From contig NZ_KB899966.1 of NCBI RefSeq assembly GCF_000378485.1, forward strand, positions 62,001-126,000: a stretch of DNA of 64,000 bases, read 5' to 3'. The DNA is from Flavobacterium rivuli WB 3.3-2 = DSM 21788 (lineage in GTDB: Bacteria > Bacteroidota > Bacteroidia > Flavobacteriales > Flavobacteriaceae). Below are positions 26,631 through 36,244 of this stretch, piece after piece (within the stretch, counting starts at the first letter, position 1; each line of letters opens with the position of its first letter). The notes under the pieces were generated by a model. The model saw only the letters and a list, made by a program, of their open reading frames with translations. It searched no databases and had not been told where the DNA came from. Made by a program: the position numbers and the translations under genes.

Positions 26631-28268
26631 TTAAAGGGAAACCCCACGTTTCCACGGAATGAAATCGTCCTGGTTAAGTAATACTGCTTTTGGAGTAACC
26701 TCGCCACTTGCTGCCTTAATGCAATACTCCAGTATCTCTGCACCCATTTGCTGTATGCTTTTCTCTCCTTCTATTACCGGGCCACAGTCAATATCTATAA
26801 TATCGCTCATGCGTTTTGTAAGGTTACTGTTTGTAGATACCTTAATTACAGGGCAAACCGGGTTTCCTGTGGGAGTACCCAACCCTGTAGTAAATAAAAT
26901 AAGTGTTGCGCCACTTGCGGCTTTACCTGTAGTAGCCTCTACATCATTACCCGGCGTGCATACCAGGTTTAGCCCCGGCTTTGTTGCAGGCTCAGTATAA
27001 TCAAGCACATCTACTACCGGAGATGTACCTCCCTTTTTTGCAGCACCGGCACTCTTAATAGCATCGGTTATCAGGCCGTCCTTGATATTACCGGGCGACG
27101 GGTTCATAGAAAAACTCGAACCTGCATTTGTAACAATCCTGTCGTAGCTGCGCATCAGGTGGATAAATTTTTCAGCCGTAGGTTTGTTAACAGACCTGTC
27201 TATTATTTCCTGCTCTACACCACACAGCTCAGGAAATTCTGCCAGTAAAACCTGCCCGCCGAGGCCAACAAGTAAATCGGCACAATATCCTACAGCCGGA
27301 TTAGCAGATATACCGCTGAAACCATCGCTGCCACCGCATTTTACGCCAAGGCTTATTTTACTTAACGGTGCGGGTTTACGTTCAAGTTTATTTATCTGCG
27401 TTAGACCCTCAAAAGTAGACCGTATGGCTGTTGCAATGAGTTGCTCCTCACTTTGCGATTGCTGTTGTTCAAAAATATGCAGTGGTTTATCAAAGTTTGG
27501 ATTATGAGCCCTTAAGTCGGCCATGAAATCATGTACCTGAAGGTTTTGGCACCCCAGGCTTAATACCGTTACCCCACCTACGTTAGGATGGTCTGCATAG
27601 GCAGCGAGCAATTTACTAAGCACCGCTGCATCCTGGCGGATGCCACCGCAGCCACCCTGATGGTTAAGGAACTTGATACCATCTACATTTTTAAATGCCC
27701 TGCTCTGGGTTACAGAAGATGGCATAAGATCTATAGTATCTAATGTTTCTCCCCTGTTATGTGCTTCAAGTAATTGATGCGTAAACTGCTTGTACTTATC
27801 TGTTACTGCGTATCCTAACTCATTGTGCATTGCTTCCCGAATGACATCGAGGTTTCTGTTTTCGCAAAAAACTGTAGGGATGAACAACCAATAGTTAGCC
27901 GTACCCACCCTGCCGTCGCTACGGCGGTAGCCATTAAATGTTTTTCCTGCAAATGCCGAAATATCGGGCGCATGCCACTCATAATCAACCTCTCTGTAAC
28001 CATAAGGCTCTGCCGCGTGCTTAAGGTTTTCTGTACTCATCCTGTTACCGGCTTTTACCGGTTCCTGAATTTTACCTACAAGCACACCATACATTATCAC
28101 TTCATCTGCGGGCTGCATATCCTGCATGTAAAATTTATGCTTTGCAGGTATATTTTCCTGCATTACATAATCATGCCCCTCAAAAGAAATAGTTTCCCCT
28201 TTTGTTAAATTAGATAACGCCACTATAACATTATCCTTACTATTAACTTTCAATACCTTGTGTGCCAT
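26631..28268 (-). CDS. uxaA: Altronate dehydratase
   Basis: This 545-aa enzyme has an N-terminal SAF-like domain (about 1-90) and the larger catalytic domain, as in UxaA. Conserved cysteine- and glycine-rich elements include NHQGGCGGIRQDA, SLGCQNLQVHDFM, KCGGSDGFSGISANPAVG and PGNDVEATTGKAASG. It dehydrates D-altronate to 2-keto-3-deoxygluconate in the cytoplasm and needs iron or manganese. It starts 12 bases after the end of the tagaturonate reductase gene, its preceding step in galacturonate breakdown. Confidence 0.93.
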   Translation of the reverse strand: MAHKVLKVNSKDNVIVALSNLTKGETISFEGHDYVMQENIPAKHKFYMQDMQPADEVIMYGVLVGKIQEPVKAGNRMSTENLKHAAEPYGYREVDYEWHAPDISAFAGKTFNGYRRSDGRVGTANYWLFIPTVFCENRNLDVIREAMHNELGYAVTDKYKQFTHQLLEAHNRGETLDTIDLMPSSVTQSRAFKNVDGIKFLNHQGGCGGIRQDAAVLSKLLAAYADHPNVGGVTVLSLGCQNLQVHDFMADLRAHNPNFDKPLHIFEQQQSQSEEQLIATAIRSTFEGLTQINKLERKPAPLSKISLGVKCGGSDGFSGISANPAVGYCADLLVGLGGQVLLAEFPELCGVEQEIIDRSVNKPTAEKFIHLMRSYDRIVTNAGSSFSMNPSPGNIKDGLITDAIKSAGAAKKGGTSPVVDVLDYTEPATKPGLNLVCTPGNDVEATTGKAASGATLILFTTGLGTPTGNPVCPVIKVSTNSNLTKRMSDIIDIDCGPVIEGEKSIQQMGAEILEYCIKAASGEVTPKAVLLNQDDFIPWKRGVSL

Positions 28269-28280
28269 GTATTATTTTAC

Positions 28281-29777
28281 TTAGTTAAGCGCTGCCACAG
28301 TTTGCAAAGCGCCATTGGCAATTATATTTTTTAATTGAGTTTTTACAAAGGCTAAAAAGCCAGGTAACTGGGTAAGGTCTGTACCCCAAAAAGCCTCATT
28401 TTCAAGTACTAATTCTGGCACATGGGCGGCATCTTTTTTTTGCCATACATTATAAAAGTAGTCTGCTGCATCATCTTTAATTTCATACAGCTCGCCGTTT
28501 CTTTCGCCATAGTATTTATCGCCATCCTTTTTTACCACTTTCATATACAAAAGATAAGCGGCAAACCCCGTACCCATATATTGAGGTACCGAATTGAATT
28601 TTTTGTAATGGCTAATCAGTAACGGTACATTACGCATATTCATTTTAGAGGTATATTGCGTAGTTATACTTTGCCATTGATGGTTTATAAACGGGTTACA
28701 AAAACGCTCAAAGGTGTTTTTTACAAAAGCCGCTTTTACGTTTTCAGCAATATCATAAGGTATTGCGTCGCTTATTTGCTTCATAAGCTGTTTAGCAAAT
28801 ACACTAAACTGCACATCGCCCACAGCTTCCCTTGTTAAATTAAAGCCGCTTAAAAATGCTGTACCGCAATTAAAGGTATGTGTACCATTAAGTATTCTTA
28901 GCTTTAATTCTTTAAACAAAGTAATGTCCGGTTCAATTTTTACAGCATCGTCAATTTTATAAAAAGACAATACTTCTTTTACCTTATCATTACCTTCTAT
29001 TGCCCACAACCTGAAGGGTTCGCTCATGGTCAATAAAGCGTCTGTATAACCTAATGAGGCTTCCAGTTCAGCTAAATCTTTACCTGAAGGTTTTCCAGGT
29101 ACTATCCTGTCTACAAGAGAATTGCAAAATGTATTGTTTTTCTCTAACCAGTTAATAAAGGCACCGTCTAATTTGTTATAGTTGGCTAACTCTGTTATTA
29201 TACCTTTTAATTTATCACCATTATCTGTAACCAGCTCTGTAGGTACGATCACCATACCACTATCTTCAGATCCGTTAAACGCTTTATAACGCTCGTGTAA
29301 AAATGCCAGCAACTTACCCGGGAATGACGATGGTGAGCCTTCAAGCACATTTTCTTCTACATATTGTATACCTACTTCTGTAGTGTTAGATAGCACAATG
29401 GTCATCTCGCTATTGTGTGCACATTTTAAAATCTCTGCCCAATTTGATTTTGCAGCAAGAACACGGCTAACCGATGCGTTGATGATATCTTCCTTAACTT
29501 CCTGGCCGTTCTCCAGTCCGCGAACACTTACAGTATACAAACCATCCTGCTGTGCAAACTCATCATTGCTGCCATCTGTAGATTTTACAATTACCACACG
29601 GCCGTTAAATATACCCTGTTTGTTAGCTTTATCTATAAAATAATCAGGCAATCCGCGAAGCAAAACCCCTGTGCCAAATTGTAACACCTTTTCCGGCAGG
29701 GAAAGTAATTTCTCATCCGGAATTTCGATACCCGGTTTTGCTTCAATATTTTTTAATGTGTGTTTAGATAGTTGCAT
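28281..29777 (-). CDS. uxaB: Tagaturonate reductase (altronate oxidoreductase)
   Basis: This 498-aa NAD-dependent enzyme of the mannitol dehydrogenase family has the N-terminal binding turn VLQFGTGVLLRG and the later conserved RILNGTHTFNCGTAFL segment. It reduces D-tagaturonate to D-altronate. Length and sequence style fit UxaB rather than fructuronate reductase UxuB, and the downstream uxaA gene supports that. Galacturonate isomerase UxaC is not encoded in this window and would be needed to supply the substrate. Confidence 0.9.
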   Translation of the reverse strand: MQLSKHTLKNIEAKPGIEIPDEKLLSLPEKVLQFGTGVLLRGLPDYFIDKANKQGIFNGRVVIVKSTDGSNDEFAQQDGLYTVSVRGLENGQEVKEDIINASVSRVLAAKSNWAEILKCAHNSEMTIVLSNTTEVGIQYVEENVLEGSPSSFPGKLLAFLHERYKAFNGSEDSGMVIVPTELVTDNGDKLKGIITELANYNKLDGAFINWLEKNNTFCNSLVDRIVPGKPSGKDLAELEASLGYTDALLTMSEPFRLWAIEGNDKVKEVLSFYKIDDAVKIEPDITLFKELKLRILNGTHTFNCGTAFLSGFNLTREAVGDVQFSVFAKQLMKQISDAIPYDIAENVKAAFVKNTFERFCNPFINHQWQSITTQYTSKMNMRNVPLLISHYKKFNSVPQYMGTGFAAYLLYMKVVKKDGDKYYGERNGELYEIKDDAADYFYNVWQKKDAAHVPELVLENEAFWGTDLTQLPGFLAFVKTQLKNIIANGALQTVAALN

Positions 29778-29778
29778 A

Positions 29779-30606
29779 TTATTTAGTTTGTTTCAGTAAC
29801 CATTTTACCCATTCTTCTGCTGCTGCATAATTTTGGAATTCGGCAGGCATCTTTTTGCCGCCCACATATTCATTGTAAATCCACGGGTCTCCCAGTGCAA
29901 ATACAGTACCCTTACCATATTTTGCCACAGCCATAAGGTTGTTGTCTCCGCTTTTTAAAACTGTTTTGGCAGGGCTGCTGATATTTAGCGAACTGTATTC
30001 TTTTACATATAATTTTTTAGAAGTGCCAAATATCTCATGCCCTTCCGGAGTTATTACAGCACCCTGCTCAAAGGCATCTTTTTGCACGCGGTTGTGGCTG
30101 TCTTCATTAAAATGAATACCAAATTTTTCTGATAGTTTATTAAAATTCTTTAATTCTGCATTACCGCTATCGTTGGTAAGCAATACCAGGACGCCACCTT
30201 TTTTAACCCATTCAGCAATAGATTCTGCCGCTTCTGCATCCATAAAATTTGGCTTTGCAGTTTCTTTCTCCGTATCAGGGTCTACTATAATGTATACAGA
30301 AGCATTTTTTAAATTAGCCGCTGTTGGTTTATTTTCCAGCGATGTTATTTTTGCATTCTGCTTTTTAAACATATCTCCTAATACCGAGTAGCCCCCAAAG
30401 GTAGTATCTTCCCACGTATAGTGCCAACGGATTTCTTTTCCTTCAGCATCTTTTTTCCACTCATTATTGTAATAATAATCTAACACAACAGTTTTTTCTT
30501 TACCTGCAATTTTAGACTCATTAATGTGGTTAGGAAAAAGCTGCGGTAACAAAAACATGCCGCAAACAGATGCCAGTACCTTAATTTTGTGTTGATAATT
30601 TATCAT
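29779..30606 (-). CDS. Exported DUF4350-like protein
   Basis: This 275-aa protein has an N-terminal hydrophobic stretch (about 8-24) that fits a signal peptide. The rest resembles the DUF4350 or glutamine-amidotransferase-like fold: ASVYIIVDPDTEKE, then EWVKKGGVLVLLTNDSGNAE, then a late KYGKGTVFALGDPWIYNEY. I recall similar domains fused to GH88/GH105 hydrolases in other Bacteroidetes. Here the domain stands alone between the GH106 gene and uxaB (1-base gap). No nucleophilic cysteine of an amidotransferase is seen. A role as binding partner or accessory to the pectin hydrolases is inference. Confidence 0.7.
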   Translation of the reverse strand: MINYQHKIKVLASVCGMFLLPQLFPNHINESKIAGKEKTVVLDYYYNNEWKKDAEGKEIRWHYTWEDTTFGGYSVLGDMFKKQNAKITSLENKPTAANLKNASVYIIVDPDTEKETAKPNFMDAEAAESIAEWVKKGGVLVLLTNDSGNAELKNFNKLSEKFGIHFNEDSHNRVQKDAFEQGAVITPEGHEIFGTSKKLYVKEYSSLNISSPAKTVLKSGDNNLMAVAKYGKGTVFALGDPWIYNEYVGGKKMPAEFQNYAAAEEWVKWLLKQTK

Positions 30607-30634
30607 ATTCTTTTATCTTTTAAATTGCTATTGT

Positions 30635-33421
30635 TTATTTTGAAAATTTTACGGGTGCAATGGTTATTACTCCACCTAATCCCGATGGCATTACATCCCA
30701 CTTAGAAGCATCAAAACTTTCATATTTAATATTTACAAAATTTATTTCGTGGTATTTTCTCCACTCTATTTTATTTTGGTCCATATACCTTATACGGTTT
30801 GCCATTAAGTTACAAACCTCAATTTCTATAGTGTTTTCACCCTTTTTAAGATAATTGCCTATACTTAGTTTAAAAGGAATGCTCCATATAATACCCGCAT
30901 CTTTACCATTCACTATAACCCTTGCACTCTCATATAATTTGTCTAAATGTAAAGTATAATCATCTGCCTTTTTGCCATTCAGCTTAAAGGTGGTAGAATA
31001 TATACCTGTACCGGAGAAAGACTGTGTTGCCACATCATCCTTAAGATCTGTCCATGGCATTGTGCTTTCAATAGTACTGTCTGCGGGAATAACCGGCCCT
31101 CCATCTTTAAAGTGTAACTTCCAACTATTGCTTAACGCTATAGGCTTAAGATTTTCACCAATATAATTCCATTTTTTGCCCGATGCTTTTGAAGCATCCA
31201 GTAACTTAACAATTACAGCTTCGCCGGGTTCTAATTGCAACTTAACATTTGTAGCATTTTTTTGCGGTGTAAAATTTGCCAGGCCGGTCTTGCCTGTCTG
31301 AGGGTCAAGTAATGCTACGCTGCCCGCGATAGTATTTAATGTAACAGGTCCATCAATTATATTAGGAGTATGGTTAACTATGTAATAATACTTACCACCG
31401 TCTATTTTCCTTTTTATAAATTTTAATCCGTTATCGGTAAGTGTTTCCCTCTCTATATTTGCATACGCTAATCCCTGCGCGGGATTTTCGGCTATAATTA
31501 TTTTTCCTTTACCGGTTACAGCTTCCTTAATGCCGTTACTTTTTTGCACAAAACTAACAGAAGCTATAAGTTCCTTCAGCTGTTTACGCTTAGCTTCAAG
31601 ATTATTAAAACCAGGAACATCTTCCGGCAGTTGTTGTAATACAATAGTTGCACCGTTTTGTGCCAATCGTATAATATTTTGTAAAGTGGCAACAGGCATG
31701 TAAGTAGTTTTAGAAACCAGTAACACTTTATAAGCAGCCCCTTTATCGGTAATTTTAATTTCACCGTTTATAACCTTTGCCTCCGCCAGCATTTTATCTG
31801 AAGAAAAATCAAGAGAATATCCCTGGGCGTGCAGTACCGTAGCATTAGTATAAAAATCGGTTGGGCACAGCCAGTTGTCTATCTGGTGTATGCCAAAAGC
31901 CATGTCTAAACCTTTAGGGTTTGCCCAGCTGTCATAAACCGGCCAGTAAGCAAGCACTTCATTATCGGGCTCACCACTTTGCAAAACAGTTTGGCAACGC
32001 GTTATATATTCATTAAGCCCTTTTAAATGTGGCCATAAGCTATTTTGAGGCACAAAATTTACAGAGGCGTAGAACAACCAGCCGGGAAAAGGAACATTGG
32101 CAGGTGCGTAAGTAGTACCATGATAAAATACATGGTTAATTCCACTTAAAAAAACATGTTCAACCTCTGGTTTACACTGGCTCCATGACGTTTTAAAATG
32201 TTCTGTAAGCCAAGTAAATGTTTCGTTAGATGTTAGCTTTTTACCTGTAACGTGTGCCGCAGATGATGCAAACTTAAGCACATTAAGGTCGGGTTCCACG
32301 CTTTGTACATCGGCACTGTCCCTTCGTAATCCCGGAACATGAAATGTAGTACTGCCAAAAGTTTCAGATTCCGGAATATCTACCGCGGCATACAGGTCTA
32401 ATAAATTGCCCGGCGAACCGTGTGCCTGATTAGTATTTATTGATTTTTTATTATGTGCCCATTCTGTAAATTTTGTAGTGAAATTTTCAAGCATCAGGGC
32501 ACTCATGGTTTCCCTGTAGTCACTTTTAATCCTTGCCGCCTGCTCATCATTAGATTGTTTGGAAAGGTCTTTAATGTAGCGCCTTAAATCATAACCTCTC
32601 CTTTTCTCAAACTCATCAAAAAAATCAGGTGTCCAGTTGGCACCATAAACTTCGTAGCTGTCGTTAAAAAAAGAACGCACACCATGATTTGAATTGCCAA
32701 AGGCTTCATCAAATTTTTTAAAGTAGTTGCTTAGTGCTGTAGATGAAAAATGGTCTAACGTATAGCCTTCGCCACCAGCCGCAGCACGTTTTACCTTTTG
32801 ACCTGTTTTGCACACAAACAAGGCATACAACTGCCAGTTCCCAGTAGGTGGTATCCAGTTTAAGCTACCATCCGATACTATCTTATCGGTTATTACAATT
32901 GCTTTCCCGCTATCATCATAAGCTGTTACAGCACTCAAAAAAACTTCGGGAATCCCCTTTTGCTTTTCGTCATTTATTACAATTTTGTCTTTAAATTTTT
33001 CCCCTGCTTTTATAGTATACGTTTGGATTATCATTTTTGTAGCAGCATCTTCGGTAGTTACCTGTGGGCCACCAATGGGCCAACCGGTACCTACAGAAAT
33101 ATCTACCCCCATATTTAAATTTTTAGAAGTAGCCACTGTATAATCAAGCATATTCATCCACTGTGGGGTAAGATAATTAATATACTTATCTTCATAACCT
33201 ATTGCACCATAAATGGGTACAACCTGAGTACCGCCAAAGCCTGCGTTGTCTAATTGCTGCAACTGGTTTTTAATTCCCTGTTCATCTACCGCGCTGCCCA
33301 TCCACCACCACCTTGTCCATGGTTTGGTCGTTTGGGTAATGGCAGGCCACTCTGTCTGTGCATTAACAGCGAGTGTTAAACTCAGGGCGGTAGCTACAAG
33401 TAATGTTGTTCTTAAACTCAT
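30635..33421 (-). CDS. GH106 alpha-L-rhamnosidase
   Basis: This 928-aa secreted enzyme has a signal peptide cut near VNAQ. Its mature start TKPWTRWWWMGSAVDEQGI and the following GGTQVVPIYG are hallmarks of GH106. Near the C terminus is a GH2-like sugar-binding domain (YTLHLDKLYESARVIVNGKDAG). GH106 enzymes release terminal alpha-L-rhamnose with inversion and calcium, from RG-I or RG-II fragments. After the GH105 step exposes rhamnose at the non-reducing end of RG-I oligosaccharides, this enzyme would remove it, supplying the rha pathway. It lies between a CE12-type esterase gene and the DUF4350-like gene, each within 30 bases. Confidence 0.93.
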   Translation of the reverse strand: MSLRTTLLVATALSLTLAVNAQTEWPAITQTTKPWTRWWWMGSAVDEQGIKNQLQQLDNAGFGGTQVVPIYGAIGYEDKYINYLTPQWMNMLDYTVATSKNLNMGVDISVGTGWPIGGPQVTTEDAATKMIIQTYTIKAGEKFKDKIVINDEKQKGIPEVFLSAVTAYDDSGKAIVITDKIVSDGSLNWIPPTGNWQLYALFVCKTGQKVKRAAAGGEGYTLDHFSSTALSNYFKKFDEAFGNSNHGVRSFFNDSYEVYGANWTPDFFDEFEKRRGYDLRRYIKDLSKQSNDEQAARIKSDYRETMSALMLENFTTKFTEWAHNKKSINTNQAHGSPGNLLDLYAAVDIPESETFGSTTFHVPGLRRDSADVQSVEPDLNVLKFASSAAHVTGKKLTSNETFTWLTEHFKTSWSQCKPEVEHVFLSGINHVFYHGTTYAPANVPFPGWLFYASVNFVPQNSLWPHLKGLNEYITRCQTVLQSGEPDNEVLAYWPVYDSWANPKGLDMAFGIHQIDNWLCPTDFYTNATVLHAQGYSLDFSSDKMLAEAKVINGEIKITDKGAAYKVLLVSKTTYMPVATLQNIIRLAQNGATIVLQQLPEDVPGFNNLEAKRKQLKELIASVSFVQKSNGIKEAVTGKGKIIIAENPAQGLAYANIERETLTDNGLKFIKRKIDGGKYYYIVNHTPNIIDGPVTLNTIAGSVALLDPQTGKTGLANFTPQKNATNVKLQLEPGEAVIVKLLDASKASGKKWNYIGENLKPIALSNSWKLHFKDGGPVIPADSTIESTMPWTDLKDDVATQSFSGTGIYSTTFKLNGKKADDYTLHLDKLYESARVIVNGKDAGIIWSIPFKLSIGNYLKKGENTIEIEVCNLMANRIRYMDQNKIEWRKYHEINFVNIKYESFDASKWDVMPSGLGGVITIAPVKFSK

Positions 33422-33449
33422 TATATTTTATTTTCCTCTGTATGTAATA

Positions 33450-34784
33450 CTAATTTCCGTCCGGCTTTACAGAACTTACAAAACCACTTTGTGGCCAGTA
33501 AAATTTATCTACAGGAGTAGGGTTGGCAGGATTATAATCAATTACATCTTTTCTGATAAATTTTGCCAGGGGCAAATTTTGCCTGCGTATACTGCTTACC
33601 ACACAATTTGCAAGTTCGTATGCACCATAAGGGTTAAAATGGGTATTATCCTCTAACGCTTTGGCCTGATTAGGATACGTATTGGCAGGATAGTGTACAA
33701 ATGCCTTTACCGATTCCTTCTCGCCCAATGCTTCATAAAATATTTTGCTCATAGCTGCCAAATCAATCAAAGCCACATTTTCTTCTTTGGCTGTCTGGCG
33801 CAATGCTTCAGGATAATCCAGTAATGTATTTTCTATATGGCCATCTGCATCAAACTTTCGACGGTTGGTAGATGTTACTAAAACAGGAATCATTTTTCTG
33901 TTCCTGGCTTCAGCTATCCATTTTTTTACGGTTTCCTTATAGGTTGTAAATGCATCAAGATGGTTAGGTCCCGGCTTTTGGTCGTTATGCGTAAATTCTA
34001 TAAAAAGGTAGTCACCAGCCTTAGCAAGGCTAAATATCTTCTCAAACCTTTTTTCATTTTCGAATGCCTTAAGTGTTTCGCCACTCTCGGCATAATTGGC
34101 TACAGCCACTTTAGACGGCACTAAAAATGACGGAAACATTTGCCCCCATGACGCATAAGGGTCTTCCGGTTGGTCTACCACAGTAGAATCTCCCGCAAGA
34201 AAAATGGTTGTCGCCATTTTGTTAGGTATAATTTCTATAGCACATATTTTGGGCAACGAGTCATTAAACTCAATAGTTAATACATTATCCCAATGCAGGT
34301 AATTTTTTTCGCGTGGTTTAATTCGGACTTTACTAACTACAGCGCCATTGGCATCCCTTAATAGGCTATCCTTTACGTGTACCGTAAATGTTTTTTCGAT
34401 TATCTCACCCTGTTTTGTGGTTACTTGTGGCAGCATTAGCCTGCGGCACTCGGCACGAATACTGGTGGCAGATGCCCCTTTTACATCGCCCAAAATAAGT
34501 TTAACATCATAATTACCTTCCGGCACTTTGACCGAAAAATAAAATGGCCCTTTACCGGTAATGTAATTTCCCGTTAACCCTGCTGTACCTCTGTCAACTG
34601 CTTCTACTTTAGATCCGGATACAAAACCGTAATCTGCTTGCGTAGTGTATTTAGTATCAGGCGTAATTTTAATGTATCCCTTCTGAGCCTTCCCCGTACC
34701 AAAATCAAACTTGTAAGAATTTGTCTGGGCATAAGACAGTGCAGAAAGTAAAAATGCTACCGCTATGTAAAATTGCTTTTTCAT
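33450..34784 (-). CDS. CE12-type acetylesterase with N-terminal beta domain
   Basis: This 444-aa secreted esterase has a signal peptide cut near SYAQ. An N-terminal beta domain (about 22-185, starting YKFDFGTGKAQKGY) comes before an SGNH hydrolase domain. Its catalytic elements are FLAGDST (S200), the Asn in IEFTHNDQKPG, and DNTHFNPYGA (D379 and H382). The N-terminal domain resembles carbohydrate-binding domains seen in two-part rhamnogalacturonan acetylesterases. It probably removes acetyl groups from RG-I, complementing the single-domain CE12 enzyme. It is co-transcribed with the GH106 and GH105 genes. Confidence 0.88.
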   Translation of the reverse strand: MKKQFYIAVAFLLSALSYAQTNSYKFDFGTGKAQKGYIKITPDTKYTTQADYGFVSGSKVEAVDRGTAGLTGNYITGKGPFYFSVKVPEGNYDVKLILGDVKGASATSIRAECRRLMLPQVTTKQGEIIEKTFTVHVKDSLLRDANGAVVSKVRIKPREKNYLHWDNVLTIEFNDSLPKICAIEIIPNKMATTIFLAGDSTVVDQPEDPYASWGQMFPSFLVPSKVAVANYAESGETLKAFENEKRFEKIFSLAKAGDYLFIEFTHNDQKPGPNHLDAFTTYKETVKKWIAEARNRKMIPVLVTSTNRRKFDADGHIENTLLDYPEALRQTAKEENVALIDLAAMSKIFYEALGEKESVKAFVHYPANTYPNQAKALEDNTHFNPYGAYELANCVVSSIRRQNLPLAKFIRKDVIDYNPANPTPVDKFYWPQSGFVSSVKPDGN

Positions 34785-34827
34785 TTATAAATACATTTAT
34801 TTAAAGACCTGATACTTTACGCTACTA

Positions 34828-36192
34828 CTATTTTTTGTAATACTGGATAGCGCTGTCGTTTATTTTAATAGCGCTATTATTTGCCAGCGTTATTATCTCT
34901 GCCCCTGCCATTAATACCGGGCCATAACCGTGCGCTGCATAATTGTTAACCGGGCGGTAGTAATAATAAGCAGGGTCAAAACCCATACCCGTACCTACGC
35001 AGGTACCTTCTACTTCGCCTTTTGCATTAACTTTTGTGCTAACGGCATTCCACGCTAAAACAGCCATAGGGCTATAAGCCTGTGCATCGAGCCAGCCATT
35101 ATTAATTCCGTGTGCTATACAATAGGCATATATAGCAGTTGCCGAAGTTTCCAGATAAGAGTCCTGCCTGTCCAGCAACTGATGCCAAAACCCGGTACCC
35201 GACTGGTAAGCCGCAAGCCCTTTTACATGTGCCTGAAACTGTGCCAGTACAAATGGCCTGTCAGGATGGTTTGCAGGCAGTACATCAAGAAGTTCTACAG
35301 CTGTTAGCAGTGCCCAGCCATTTGCCCTTCCCCAATGAAACTGCGGGTGCGGTTCCATCCCCTCAATCCAACCATGCATATAAATGCCTTTTTGGGTATT
35401 AAACATGCGGGGAACAAACTGTTTAAACTGTTTTACAGCATCATTAAGGTAAGCTTCCTTACCTGTAAGCATACTTAATTGTGCCAGTGCCGGTATGCCC
35501 ATATACATATCATCCAGCCATAGTGCTTTATCTAAAGGGCGTATCCTTGACAATGTGCCATCGCTAAGGCGGTGTTCTTTATTTGTAATAAAATCGGCAA
35601 AAACATCTAAGGTTGGTTTCAATCCTGCCTCATCTGCATTGCTTGTTTTAATGGCTTTTATCATTGCGGTACATATAGCCCCACAATCATCCAGCGCTTT
35701 TGGCTCTAAACAATGCCTAAAGGGATAATCTTTACCGGTTAAACTTCCGTTATCTACGGATTTTTTTATGACCGGCAACCACGTACCTAAAAAGCTAAAT
35801 CGTTTGCGAACATAGTCTGAATAACGCTTGTCTCCTGTGCTTTTAGCAACAGACAGCATAGCCCCGTAAGTAACTCCCCACTCATAGCTCGTTAAGCGGT
35901 AAGTACCTTGTTTTACAGTAACGGTATTGTCTATTTTTTTTGTGTTTGTATATACAGTGCCCTCTTTTTTAAGAATCATTTCTGCAGGAGTACCCTCATC
36001 AAGATAAGTAAAAATACGGTCCAGGATTACCTTTACGTCCTGCACTTTAGGAGGTGTATAAGGCATAGGATAATCCGGTTTTAACAAATGTAGCGGTGTA
36101 GTAACATCGTTACCGTTTTTCTCTGTGTATTGTGCCGATGCCTGTAAGGTAAAAGCACACAATAATGGTAATATATAGTATTTTTTTTGCAT
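34828..36192 (-). CDS. GH105/GH88-type unsaturated glucuronyl or galacturonyl hydrolase
   Basis: This 454-aa protein has a signal peptide cut near ASAQ and an (alpha/alpha)6 barrel. LWLDDMYMGIPAL carries the candidate catalytic D227/D228, and FHWGRANGWALLTAVELL is the conserved GR-NGW motif. It is longer than the other two enzymes of this type here, with extra sequence at both ends (for example the C-terminal YYYYRPVNNYAAHGYGP). It should hydrolyse unsaturated uronic acid from pectin fragments, possibly with a different neighbouring sugar. It lies between the GH2 gene (52-base gap) and the CE12-type esterase gene (43-base gap). Confidence 0.85.
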   Translation of the reverse strand: MQKKYYILPLLCAFTLQASAQYTEKNGNDVTTPLHLLKPDYPMPYTPPKVQDVKVILDRIFTYLDEGTPAEMILKKEGTVYTNTKKIDNTVTVKQGTYRLTSYEWGVTYGAMLSVAKSTGDKRYSDYVRKRFSFLGTWLPVIKKSVDNGSLTGKDYPFRHCLEPKALDDCGAICTAMIKAIKTSNADEAGLKPTLDVFADFITNKEHRLSDGTLSRIRPLDKALWLDDMYMGIPALAQLSMLTGKEAYLNDAVKQFKQFVPRMFNTQKGIYMHGWIEGMEPHPQFHWGRANGWALLTAVELLDVLPANHPDRPFVLAQFQAHVKGLAAYQSGTGFWHQLLDRQDSYLETSATAIYAYCIAHGINNGWLDAQAYSPMAVLAWNAVSTKVNAKGEVEGTCVGTGMGFDPAYYYYRPVNNYAAHGYGPVLMAGAEIITLANNSAIKINDSAIQYYKK

Positions 36193-36244
36193 AATATATT
36201 AATGTGTAACCATTAGTTAATGACTTGTTCTATAGTAAATAAGA

